Part shown: positions 48,996 to 61,157 of the stretch, piece by piece
Layout: the number at the start of each line of letters is the position of its first letter
How positions within the stretch are numbered: the first letter of the stretch is position 1
Assembly: GCA_039619475.1 (NCBI GenBank)
Contig: CM077115.1
Coordinates: forward strand, 151,193,774-151,257,773
Direction of reading: 5' to 3'
DNA: 64,000 bases
Source of the DNA: Icerya purchasi
Lineage: Eukaryota; Arthropoda; Insecta; Hemiptera; Monophlebidae
The notes under the pieces: model-generated
Databases searched by the model: none
The model's input: only the letters and a program-made list of their open reading frames with translations
What the model was told of the DNA's origin: nothing
Program-made: the position numbers and the translations under genes

Positions 48996-49531
48996 GACGT
49001 CATTATACAATGTAAAACATAATAACTCGAGAATAAACAATAGTATTTTTACGTTTTATCAAATAAAATAAATATTTTATTACAAGCCTGTTTAGTGTTA
49101 TAATTTTATAATTACTAGACAATATATAAATTTATTTTTTTACAAAATTTGTAATATTATAAAATCGTCAATTACACATTTCCAGTACCAATTATGTTTA
49201 CATTCATTATATGTGTGTACACACATTTATAAAATATAGTGTGTAATTATAATTAACTAAAACTTTACTAATGTTGTACATTTTTTATGGGAATCGTATA
49301 CATTATATGCTATCGTGCTAAAAATAAAAACTATTTATAAGTATACTTTTTGTACTATAGGAATTTTTTATAAATTCTGACAACTCCTGTATTTTCCTTG
49401 TGACTAATATCGTATTTCTAATCTTGTTGTAAAAATATATATAAAACAAGTGTTAGTATTACAATTTTCTTGGAATTATAAATAATAGACTACACCCTTT
49501 ACATTATAGTGAATATAAATGTTAATATCTA

Positions 49532-51650
49532 TTAAGTTTCACTGTTTTTTTTTCTTACTGGTAATTCGAAAAAAATACTTTCAGTATCTGATGCTTTTTT
49601 ATTTGATTTATCTTTTTCTATTATAGATGATGACCATGTAAATAAGTCTTTAACTTTATTATAAAATTGTTCCATTTTGTCCTGATCAGTGATATTATAT
49701 GTATTATTTATTACTTCGTGCAGCATAACCCTAGTTTCGGAATTATATTTAATGGTATCCTCATGTGATTTGATTACTTCGTCATTTAATGGGGTTTTTT
49801 CTAATGGCAATTCACTGTTTGCTGGTGGTATAATCAAAGAAATAGAATATGAAGTTACACTTTCATCTAAAATATGAAAAACTGAGTTTATTCCAATACC
49901 TTCCCATGGTTGTTTTGTTTCTCTTAGAACAGTAAACATAGATTTACAGGACCATCTGCTTTTTTTCCAATCCAAACATTCGCAAGACAGATTTCCCTCA
50001 TTATTAGCAAAACAGACTTCATATTTTCTGTTCAGATTGTCTTCGATTTGAACCATGAATTGTAAATTTTGAATTAAGGCGACATTTTTGAGTAATTCAC
50101 AGTTTGACATTCGTTTTAAACAGTGCGTTATAAAACTTTGAGGACGATTGTTTAAAAATACTGGAATTTCCTTGTTATATCCTTTAGCAGAAGAAAAACA
50201 TGATATAATTTTTTCAACATATTTATGAAATTTTTCTGTGAAAAATTGGTTTGCAGCACCCCAAGAATACCACTTAATGACTTATCTTTGTGGTGACATA
50301 AGTACAGTTCTTCAATTCACTATTCAGGCTTTCGACGCCATTATTTGTTTTAATATTAATAATAAAATGTTTCTTTCTAAAATACTACACCAATTTCCTC
50401 ATATAGGGTTCCCATTTTTTTCGTAAAATAATCCTGAAATTCGATTGATGTTTGCCATATATTACTTTTTTTTAACTCGGTCAAAGTTTGCTTAAAATCA
50501 ATTTTATTTTCTGAATGAAAAAATTCTTCTTTTTTAGAATAAACGCCATGCTCTTTTGTTTTCAACCATCGTAACCAACTTTTTTCTTTATGAAAGTCAC
50601 AGATATGTGTCTGTTGCAGGGAAAGTAGCTTCGATGGCTTTTATTTCTGCCTCAGAAAAATCAGTCATAAAATATTTACTATTCCATGCAGGATTCCAGT
50701 TTCGTAAAATTTGTAGTGGTTCAGTAATTGCCTAAATAGTTGCATTCATTGTTATTAAGGTCGCTACTGGCTGGTAGTCTATATTTGTCTTCACAACAAT
50801 AAAAAGTAATGGTAATGCGTATTTCGACATTTTGTAAGTAGCATCCATAAGACAAGCTTCATTTCCATATCGATGAAGTAAATTTTTTTGATTTTTTGAC
50901 TGAAAAATAAAAAGTAATGAAGATTTATGATTGTCACTGTTTACGAATGGTTTAAAATATACCATATCTTCTTTATATTCTATTTTCCATTGCTCTATCA
51001 TTTGCTGTATATTTTCTTAATCAACTTTTGAATAGCGAAGTTTTCCGAGAGCAACAGGTTTCGTATTATGTTATTATTTGGATAAAATCGTTTGTTAATT
51101 CGGTTTGGAAAATTTCCATTCTGAAACCAACTATTTTTGTTTGAATTGAGAAATTCATTTAAATATCTCTTTATTTTTATTGTGCTATCTACTCCATTAT
51201 TAACCAGTTTATAAATTCTATATTTTAAACGTTTGTCTAACCTTTGTACACAATCTTCTGTAATTTTGGAATCATGATTGTGATTTGTTATTTGTGGTAA
51301 ACGAACATAATACCGTTTTTCAGTTAAGATCGAATCTGGAGATTCTTTCAACTTATTTCTTATTTGTAGAAATGTTCTTTTTTTAAAATGCGCCGTGAGT
51401 TTATCTGTTTTAAATGTTGGAAAACGAATGATCTCGCATAATATTATTTTAGCTGTGCAATCTTGGTTTTGTAATATAACTTACTGTTTTGATTTAGTCT
51501 CTTATGTTTCATTACTTTAGAAAAATACTGGGTATTAGTTGAAATTTGGAATTGCTCAATAAGTTCCTTTGCAGTTTTATATGATGTAAAACCAAAAAAC
51601 GGATTCGTAATACCAGAAAAAATTTTTATCCAATCATTTGATTCCTCCAT
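49532..51650 (-). pseudogene. MULE transposase of element C, decayed
   Basis: Starting at MEESNDWIKIF (51650), frame-shifted pieces follow in transposase order. FTSYKTAKELIEQF comes first, then a long linker with YYVRLPQITNHNHDS. LMDATYKMSKYALPLLF carries the first catalytic Asp, FMTDFSEAEIKAIEATFP the second, and SWLRWLKTKEHGVYSKKEE follows. NNGVESLN carries the catalytic Glu, and the SWIM-like CECLDWKKSRWSCKSM follows with a C-terminal tail. At least three frame changes and stops separate the blocks. In the SWIM finger the usual final His (CKH) is Ser (CKS), which should impair zinc binding. DDE residues are otherwise recognisable. It resembles the MULE transposases with FSEAEIxAI and C-x-H fingers known from insects. 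Confidence 0.75.
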
Positions 51651-52869
51651 AATGCTGTAATATATTGATTTTATTATAAACAATATTAGCATATTAAACA
51701 TGTATGTTAATTTTCAGTAGAGGTATTAATCTTTTATTTCATATTTTCTAGTCTTTTATTATTTTTCCACATTAATATATTAGCTGTTATTATTATAGTT
51801 TAATGCTTAATGTAATCGTCAACACGGTTGTGTGTCACTTTTATTAATAAAATTTATCAGCTATTAATCTTTGTGATTTCTATATTTACGAACAGTAAAA
51901 CGGATTGTATTTAATAATCAGAGTGATTTTGTTTATTTATTCTTGATTCGTCCTATATAATAATTAAAAACAAATTTACGTTACGTTATAGGTCTACAGC
52001 ACATAGGATCTATAAAAAATTAAAATCTAAAATGTATATTATAATAGAGGAATTCAGTTAGTCGGCGATACTACAATATTGGTGAATAAAAGTTTGTTTC
52101 ATGAAACCAAAAATTCAAAATACAGAACTATATACGGGAATTTAAAAAAAAAAAAGACGAATTCAATTTATCCGGATTGACAATACTCCAACAGTATAAA
52201 ATAGTGAGCAAAAAAGTAGTATTACTCTATTTTGACATTCGTTTAAATTTTTAAATTAAAATCTTTAGTTACCTTATTTTAAATTTAGAAAATTGTATCT
52301 TTGCTGTATAGTTTTAATTCATTTTCTTCGATATTTTTCTCCGCTTTTATGAACTACTTAATGACTAACTTCTTTACTCCACCCATCACAAAAAAAAAAT
52401 TAGAAAAATACAATAATAAAATTTTACAAAAGCGAAATGGCACCTCTGGATAATAATAAACCAAATAAAGGTTTATTAGTATTATATAAAATCATGTTAT
52501 TATTTATTTAATAAATTCTTTAGTAAGCGTAAAATTTTCTGGACTATCCGAAACGTCTAAATAATGTTACCAGCAATTGTAATGAACTTAGTTAATATCA
52601 AATCTTTCTTTTTCTTTTTCCTAATAACTATAGATGATCAAATTCATTATTACAAAAATATGTACAGCTTCGATCAAAAATCAATGCAGAAATTCAAATT
52701 AATTTTTTTCAGATGATTATATAGTTTCGTATCGATGTTAAATGCATTTTCTAACTATTTGTTTTTATTTTTAAATTAAAAGATAATATGGCTAATATGA
52801 ATATATAATGTGAAAATGTTTAGTTATTAAGAAGAAATGAAGCATTTGAACATTTTTAAAATTTCAAAT

Positions 52870-52964
52870 ATATGACGTCACGAATTCTACGATCATCGTA
52901 CAAACAGAAAAGTACAAGTGGGCGGAGTTTAAATATTCGCGTACCGCAGCGTAGGTGTATTTAG
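52870..52964 (-). repeat. Right terminal inverted repeat of element C (inner part)
   Basis: Complement of 48912-48995, from GACGTCA inward to GCGTAGGTGTATTTAG, where element B is inserted. The final 8-9 bases (GTGTCCACC) are displaced to 60551-60559. Confidence 0.85.
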
Positions 52965-53437
52965 AAAAGCAACTAAAACGCTGGAAGTGAGCAGCCAAAA
53001 TGGAAAAATCTCCTCCTACGTCATCGTTGTATAATATGATTGCAAAATTGTTAAACTATATCGATTTCTTATAACAATTATCGACTTTTTTGAATTTTTA
53101 ATGCTGTCTTCAGCAATTAAATCAATTCTCAGATGCCATTTAGTCCTATTATCGGTTTTTGCTGTTCTGCTCTTTTCATGAATTTTATGCATTTATTTAT
53201 ACATAAATTGTAATTATTCAACATAAAAGAATAATAATTCATGAAGTGATGAAATGCGTGTTTAGAACACTTTGTGTATATAGTAATTTTAAATTTTTAT
53301 TACGGAAAAATGTAATGGTGGAAAAGGAAGTATAAGTAGTAATCATGGTCAGTAGATGAATTAAGAAAAATATAATTTATCTTTTTCTTATCGTCGGATA
53401 TTATAATACATTTTGAGAAGAAAATTATGTGAAAATG

Positions 53438-53645
53438 TTAATACTCAACGATTTACATAAAACTTTTTTAGAATTTAATGTGTGGAAACGAAAACAGGAA
53501 TTAAGTAAAATAGAACAGTGAACCGTGCAATGCAGTAAAGGAAAAAAAAAGAATGGAGCTGTTTATTTGTAATTTTGTTGGCCAAGTAAAAAATAAAATA
53601 CACAGACGTCGTATTTATCGTAGAAAGAAGCTTTATAGGATTGGT
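53438..53645 (+). pseudogene. Broken copy in B of the small element-A protein
   Basis: MLILNDLHKTFLEFNVWKRK matches the start of the frame at 42716. A short deletion then brings in a stop, after which LFICNFVGQVK resumes in another frame. The donor-like GGTGAG and the second-exon acceptor at 55067-55068 are conserved. Confidence 0.5.
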
Positions 53646-56600
53646 GAGTTATATATAATCTGTATTGTTAATAACTAAAAGATTTAGTAAAATGAAAAGA
53701 GTGCTTTTGATATATAATTAATAGATTGTACTGCACAATTATAAATAGGTGTAATGTGTGTCGAGACCATATCATAGTAGTAATTGTGGATGGAAAAGTT
53801 TTTATTGAAAATTTTGCAACACTGGATTTGTAAAAAATAGTTAAGCTGTATACCAATGAACACGGAAGAAAAAAGGAAATATATGGTAACCATTACATAG
53901 TTTTCAATAGGATATTCACATTAACATTTACACCTTTCAAATATTTATTATAAGTATATATATATATATTCCGGAAATGAAAGATTGCAATAACTAAAAT
54001 TCATATGTTGATATTGTTTTGTAAAACTTCATTCGGCATATATTCATATGTGATGCAAAGTATTTATGATGAATATGGTATCTAATAAAACATAAACTTT
54101 TCAATATTTAAAAACCCACTGAACTTAACTAAAATTTTATTGTAAATCCTTTTTAAACAATATAATTGAGTTTTTTGCAGTTCTAAAAACATATAAAAAT
54201 AAATCTTGTTGAAATTAAATAGAATGGTATTTGTAAAAGTGTATTGGTTTTAAAAAATTAATATGGTGGATGGTGTAACAATTTCTGAATATAGAAAATA
54301 TTAAGAATATATTATTTAAGACAAATTTGAAATAAGCGAAAGTGGACATGTATTTAAATACTAAGGTGGAAAAAAATTATATAGATGTTAATTTATGTAC
54401 ATTTCATGTTTGTTTATTTGTTTTTATTGCTTTCGTTCACACATTTTATTCAGTTTTAAAAAATTAATATTTATTCATAGATGAAATTATAGGTGTTTCA
54501 TGAAAATTTTATCTCAACTGCTCTTGTTTTTTAAGATGCAGGTTGCAGCCAGTTTTTAACGCTTTGATTAAGAGAAACTGAAAAAAACATTCAAAGTATA
54601 TTTTTAAAAAACGTTATTTTAAAATACTCAATAAAATTAATATATAAAACTATTAATAATTTTTGTATAATTAAGGAACAATTACAAAATATCCTATAAA
54701 TGTAAACTTATGAATGTTTTGGAACAAAAGGGAGGGAATTTATTTTATAAAATACATTTAGATTCCTTTTTTATTTAAAAATTATGAAAAATTTTATCAT
54801 TAAAGTTAAATTAATATATAGAAAAACTATAAAAAAGTAATTCAGAATATATTATAAATCACTACCCTAAATGTAGAGGAATATATTTTGGTAACTTTCA
54901 ACTTTGATTTTATTGTTAATTGATGAAATTATCTATTTCTATTTATTAACATAATATATATTTTATTTAGTAAATATGATTCAAAATATAATTTAAAGTG
55001 CATTGTTTAATCTATTTTTTTCTATTTATTTACATTTATGTTTCATTTGCAGATTTCATATGGTCTGACCACACTTATTTGGATCAACATATAAAATAAA
55101 TTTTTGTGATTTGAATTGCTGTTGTTTATAGTTAAATTAGACATTATATTGTATGTTATTTTAATTTTAAGTCACAGTTGTAATTTACTATAACCCAAAC
55201 ATCTTACATTTGCTGAATGTGTGATTTATTGTGATTTATTTTTTCTGCAGATTTTTACTAAAAGAATTATTTATGTACTGTAATTTACATTATTGTAACA
55301 ACTGAAAGTATTACAAAAACTTTTTTACAATACATATTTTATTCACTTTTGAAAATTCTTATTCTTTGATTAATTTCATAGTGTAGATCTTTTAATTTTA
55401 TTAAATTTCAGAATGTGTTATTTAAATTTATTTCATATTTTGTTAATAACTTTTATAAGTCTGCTATATTTTTTAATAGAAAAGATGTGTGTACTACAAA
55501 TCTCCAGTTTATTCATGTGATTCAACTGCGTATTATATATCTTTAAAACAAGGTCAATCAAGCATGATGCTCTGTGGGCTGAGGATTCTATATATTAAGT
55601 TTAAGATAATTTACATTTATATAAAATTAAATTCGAAAAAAAGAAATCTCTGATTTTTTGTACTGCAAAAGGGGAGAAACTATTTTTGGTGCTTTTTTGA
55701 ACTTTTTTCTAATTTTGAAAGTTTCAGTAAGAAAATGGAATATAGTTTCATTCTTAACAAGTAGCAATCTTCCCATCAATATTTCACATGCAAGGAATGG
55801 AAGGATATTTTTTTTTGAAAATTCAAGTTTAAGTGCCTGGAAGGCATAAATATAAAGCTGTAAGCTCGGCTATAGTTTTCTTATAAGGCAGGCTTTTATT
55901 GCATATATTTGAGATATGTTTTGGTTTCCCTAACTATTATATTTTAACTATTACTTAGGGGAACATCCTTTTTGTTTGTTTGTTGTTTTTTCTCCAAATA
56001 GAAGGGGTTTAAATTATTTTTTAGCCATAACTTTTTGGTTTTATGAAAAAACTTTTGCGCTTCATTTTATATTTTGAATTTCATTGAGTTTTTTGCTATC
56101 TGGAGTAATCAATTACCTTGAAATTGTAGATTGTCTAAAGAATATTTTAATTGTAATTTTTGATCTAACGTTTGTGAGGTATTGATTTTTATTTGATATT
56201 TTTATTGTTTCTGAACCATTTTATTAGGGTTCCAAAAACATCATATGTGTATAGAATTCTAAAAATTGAACAGTCTCAACAAAAATTATCTATTACAATT
56301 TTTAATACAATTATTACTGATATTCAAATTTATTGACATAAAACAAATTAATTGTTGGTGTGTTTTTAAAATTTTATAAACTATTTAAAACTAATTCTGA
56401 TTACAATCTTTAAGAGCAAATTATATTTTATTTTGATCTAATAATTGAAATGTTACTACAAAATGTATAACTAACATCTCTGAATTAATTTTAGTAATAA
56501 TTTCTTTCAAATTTATTTCACAAATATAAATAAATCTTAGCCATATTGGGAATGTTTAGTATGATATATAAAAATCATCTGAATTTTCACCTGTCTATTT

Positions 56601-59600
56601 ATTATGAATATGATAAATAGGAAGAAAACACTGGTCTAAACGAAAAAGTTGTGATTTATATTTTTCTTCACAATGATGTCCCTGTAACAGAATGGCCATT
56701 TTCAATTCACTGCAGAATAATTTACTTGCTGACTTTGGAGTTTTAGTTTTGGAGGTTAAAATAAAAAAAAAAATCCAAGGGGTTGCTACTGAATTCAACT
56801 TACAACAAAGCATGCATAATGAATTGAACGATTATTACAGAACATGAATAAAAAAAATTCCTGTAATTCAGATACTGACCAGTGAATTTTTACTTCCTTC
56901 AAACTCAAATTAATTCTTGAGCAGATGAGTAAATAAAAAAACAATCTAAAATAATTGAACATTTGAAGGATGGGGAGGTAATATTTAATAACAGATTTAA
57001 TCTAAATATAAATATCTAAAATTTTTTTGTACACTGTTTTAAGTAATAACTGTAAAACTTCATGCAATGTATTGTAAGACATTATTCCTTAAATAAGAAG
57101 TTGTCAGATTGACAATAACTACTCTAATTTGTTCCATTAGTGTTCTGAACAATGATCCTAAATATTTACAATCCTTTAATTATTTTGAATCGAAACACAC
57201 TTAAATTTTGGTAATCAATGTGTAAGAAATGAATCTTAAAGTGAAGAAACTAGCACACAAATTGATATAAATAAAATTATGCCATTGCTTTTTTTTTTTT
57301 TAATGGACAATTTGTGCAGTTTGCCTAACAGATACTTAAATAAATGTTACGAAAATGGAACTCAGAAATAAGAGAAAAGTAAATAAAATGTTAAAAGTTA
57401 AATCTTTTTTTTTATTTCACAGTCTATTTTTTGATAGAAAATGTTAATTACTTTCATGTATTTATTTTGCAAAGCTATATATCTTCATTGGGTATAATTT
57501 GATTTTAAAATATCGATTTATAGTGTAAAATAAGAAATCTGCAATTAAGACTCATTCCGTTTCATATATTAGTCCCTACACAAAGTTAAAACAAGACTTT
57601 CTGATGTATGTCCTCTGTTCTGCATTTTCTTAAGCAAAATAATTGTTCTCAGTCCTTGAAATCATTTATAATAATGTGTAGGAATTCATTTTTATATAAT
57701 GGTTAATCTTTTTATAGTATAAAATGCCCATGTATTATGTGCAATTATAAATTCTATCTGTTACATACACATATGATTAGAGAAAAAAAAAAAAATTGTT
57801 TGATATATTGCCTCAAAAATTTGGTGTTACAGTGAACAGTTACAGTGAATAATAGCAGCATGCAGGTTATAGAAATGAGTATTGCAAGTGGAAGAAATGC
57901 ATAATTTTTATGCAATATTGCAACCAAAATTTGTTATTCATGTAATGAATTATGGCTTATAATGATAGCTGAATATATAGTTTTAAAAGTTTTTATAGAT
58001 GAATTTAACTAACATTGTCACTCGATATGTTTTTTTCTTAAAAAATAAAAAAGATGACAAAAGACTGCTACTAGTATCAAATAAGTCACTAGTCAGTTTT
58101 TGTTGAAATATAGTCAGCCATATTAATATTTCGTCACAGCATTGTGAAATAAATTAACGCACCAAACTTTTTTAATGGAATAACACAAAGAAAACCCGCC
58201 TAAATATATACATGCAAAAAAAAATCATAAACGAAAAAGTACCACAGCTCTGGTAACAGCAAACACAAAAAGTTAAAATTGGTGTGCCACAATAATATTT
58301 AGTCAATGACGGACCAACGCATGAGCAGCAGTCCTGGGTTTTCCCCAACATGAGAAATTACATTAATGTAGGGAGGGCAGTACATTGCCTGCATATCAGT
58401 CATTAATAAATATTAAGTTGCAGTTACTATGCAAATAATGTAAGTACAGTTGTAGTGGAAAAAGTGTTGTGTGAGATCAAAAAAAGCTCAATTGAGACTT
58501 GTGAATTTGTAATTTTTCATAACAAAAAATAATGTACTGGACAGTGAGATAAGTTGATTACTAAATATATTTGTGAATCACCGTAAATGTAATTTTTCGG
58601 CAGTATCAAAAGGAAGTTGAATCCATTTCATTCTGCAAAAAAAGAAGCCGAAAAAAATGGGCGCTCTTGATGTATAGTTTATTAAGCGACTAGTATCAAC
58701 AGATAGAAAAGTAAGTGTTCAGAAATTAGTAACAGCCTTACACGAATACTGGATAAATGGTTTCAGGTGGCTGACAGTATATGGAATCTTTCTTCTCTTA
58801 AAAATCATTAAATTTTTTTATTAGATTAACTTAGATTGTTATATCTTTCTTACTATTATAATAAAATACATGAATAGACTGATTCAATTCCAGACTAAAT
58901 TTGCATTTCATATTAAGTAATTTCACCTATATTAGTATTTTTTATTTTATATATACATATATGGCTAGTATGAAGGTCATAAACATATTTTATTTCTATT
59001 CCATCATTAAGGCGAATTTTTAGCATGAATCAGTAAGTTTGTTCTGTAAAAAATATTTTTGCAATATTTATAAATGTAAGATAATTATTCATTAAAGAGA
59101 AAAACTTATATTACTTTATGTTAAGAAAATGGGAAGTCCATTAAAAGTTAACAAAATAGTTTAGTGTTTTTCATACAACAATTTTAAAATTGAAAAGGAA
59201 AAGTAAAACAGAATAAAGGAAAAATGGTTGAAGTAAATGTACTAAATTTAAAAAAAATTTGACATGGTTTAAATTTCAATAAAACATTAATGTTTATATT
59301 AGTGAACCAAATTTTATAGAACAAACCAACAAATTTGCTGAAAAACTTAGTGTACATAATTTTTAGTATCCATCTTCATAAATACAGCAGTTTTGTGATT
59401 GCCATTGTACTGCATCTTCAAAAACCGTTGCAGAAGCACTTAATTTTTTGAATGAAATTTTAGAAAACTCATTAGTGTTCGGGCTCAGTTTATTTTGAAA
59501 TGTTATGCAGAAACAATTCAGTCTTAGAAACAAAATAATAATTCAGTAGATTATAATTATTTCTTGTTGTACAAAACTTTTATTTATCTCTACATAGTTT

Positions 59601-60280
59601 TCTTTTTAAAAATAATATAACATTACTGAATTTGATATTTTACATTAAATATAAATTCATTACATGTTTAAAAATTACTTGTAAAATTTTTATTCGGCAT
59701 AATAAAATTATTACTTCACTTTTTTATTTTATATAATTCCTTTTTCTACCTAAAACATTTGGTATTGAAAATAGTTTATTATGTATATTTCGAGGTATTT
59801 TTCATTTAGTATTATTTTATTAAGTTATGTCATTTTCAGTCTTACTACTTTAAGTAATTCATAATATATTTAATTGAAATCAATGCTTTTAAAAAATTTA
59901 CACAGTATTGAGGAACTTATGTTCAAAATTATCCAATAATATAGATACATAATTTTCTTTAAAAATTTCATTTCATTTTTTATTCCCATTTAATAGATAA
60001 TTTTTCTAAATAGTACTGCATAAAATAAAATCCCGCATTATAGTTTCATTATACAATAAATAATATATTTTTTAAATTTATTCTACACATTACTGTTAAT
60101 TATTTTAAAATGTTTTACAGTGTACGAAAATCCATATACATATTCAAAAAACTAAAATTTATTTTATGGATTAATATTTTGCCGTCAGCTTTTATGTTTT
60201 TTAAAAACAAAATCAATTTAAAACATTTATTTGATTACCAATTTTATTGCATCTAATAACTGTTAAAAACATTAAATTGT

Positions 60281-60303
60281 ATATATATATATATATATAT
60301 ATA
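60281..60303. repeat. (TA)n microsatellite
   Basis: Alternating TA run in element B; the homologous site in A (about 48669-48679) is shorter, so it has expanded since the copies diverged. Confidence 0.75.
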
Positions 60304-60568
60304 TACATACATATATAAAAATAATTAGTAAATATAAAATATTAATTACTAATTGTAAAAATAATATTTTTTATTACATTTTAAGTATTTTTTAAATATT
60401 TAACACTTATTATGATGAAAAAAACTAATTTTTTGTAAATTTTCATTAAAAGCCTATAAAATTTAGGAATATTATCAAATAATGACGTAAGAGGTTTTTC
60501 TTTCATTTCGGCTGCTCACTTCCATCGTTTTAGACGATTGTGTGTATTTAGTGTCCACCTGAAAAAAC

Positions 60569-61157
60569 GGCTTGGTAGGTTTGTGATCAGTTGCCTTTGG
60601 GCTTTGTTGGGTGGATGCAGTTGTTGGTTGTAGTGTTCAATTTGTGAAAAAGTTTGAAAAATTCAGCATTGAAAAAATATTGTTGGTAATAGTAGTGTAG
60701 GTGTACACTACAAAAAACTATAAATAATTTTGTATATAAATAATAATTGTAAATACTTCCGATAAATAACCATTTTGTAAATACTTTCGATAAATAATAA
60801 TTTTAATAATAATTTTGTAAACAATTCCGTCATAATTTTAATTTAATTTTTTCATACAATTGTTTACCCCGCGTTATAAGAATTGTCATTTACTCGTCAT
60901 ATGTACACGTCTATTTTTACTGCTAAAATGAAGATTATTCAGATATCGATGTCGAACTATATGGCTGTCAATTTTGTGAGATCAATGTTTATTTTTATCA
61001 TTCCGGCAACGTTCACACTTGATGTACACTTTGGCGAAATATACCGTTCTTTAAATTTGCTGCAGTTCATTTCGGCAACACCGTATTTCTTAGTAGCCTG
61101 GTATACACCATGCTACAGTAGTAAAGATGAAAAGGCTTCCTATGCAACGGGAATGTA
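60569..61157. other. Region upstream of the finger-MULE transposase
   Basis: Begins at the right flank of element C. GGCTTGGTAGG is followed by T/G-rich sequence and repeated GATAAATAA(C/T)-AATTTTGTAAA units at about 60715-60830. It may be the 5' part of the element carrying the transposase. Confidence 0.35.

Larger units (their letters stand above)
52965..60541. mobile_element. MULE-type element B (same family as A), inserted in C's right terminal repeat
   Basis: The terminal inverted repeats are AAAAGCAACTAAAACGCTGG on the left and the complement of ACAATCGTCTAAAACGATGG on the right, followed by GTGAGCAGCC-AAATG. The 10-bp duplication GTGTATTTAG lies at 52955-52964 and 60542-60551. At 7.6 kb it is collinear with A apart from extra segments (for example about 56200-57610). 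The small frame is broken here (stop after a shortened EQ segment, 53519). No catalytic domain is present. Confidence 0.8.
48912..60559. mobile_element. MULE-type element C with long terminal inverted repeats, interrupted by B
   Basis: The left end 48912-48995 starts GGTGGACACTAAATACACCT. The right end is its near-exact complement over more than 60 bp (52870-52964), then interrupted by element B and completed by GTGTCCACC at 60551-60559. A 9-bp duplication TGAAAAAAC lies at 48903-48911 and 60560-60568, the size typical of Mutator elements. Without B the element is about 4.1 kb and carries a decayed MULE transposase on the minus strand (49532-51650). The terminal repeats are far better preserved than the transposase frame. 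Confidence 0.85.
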
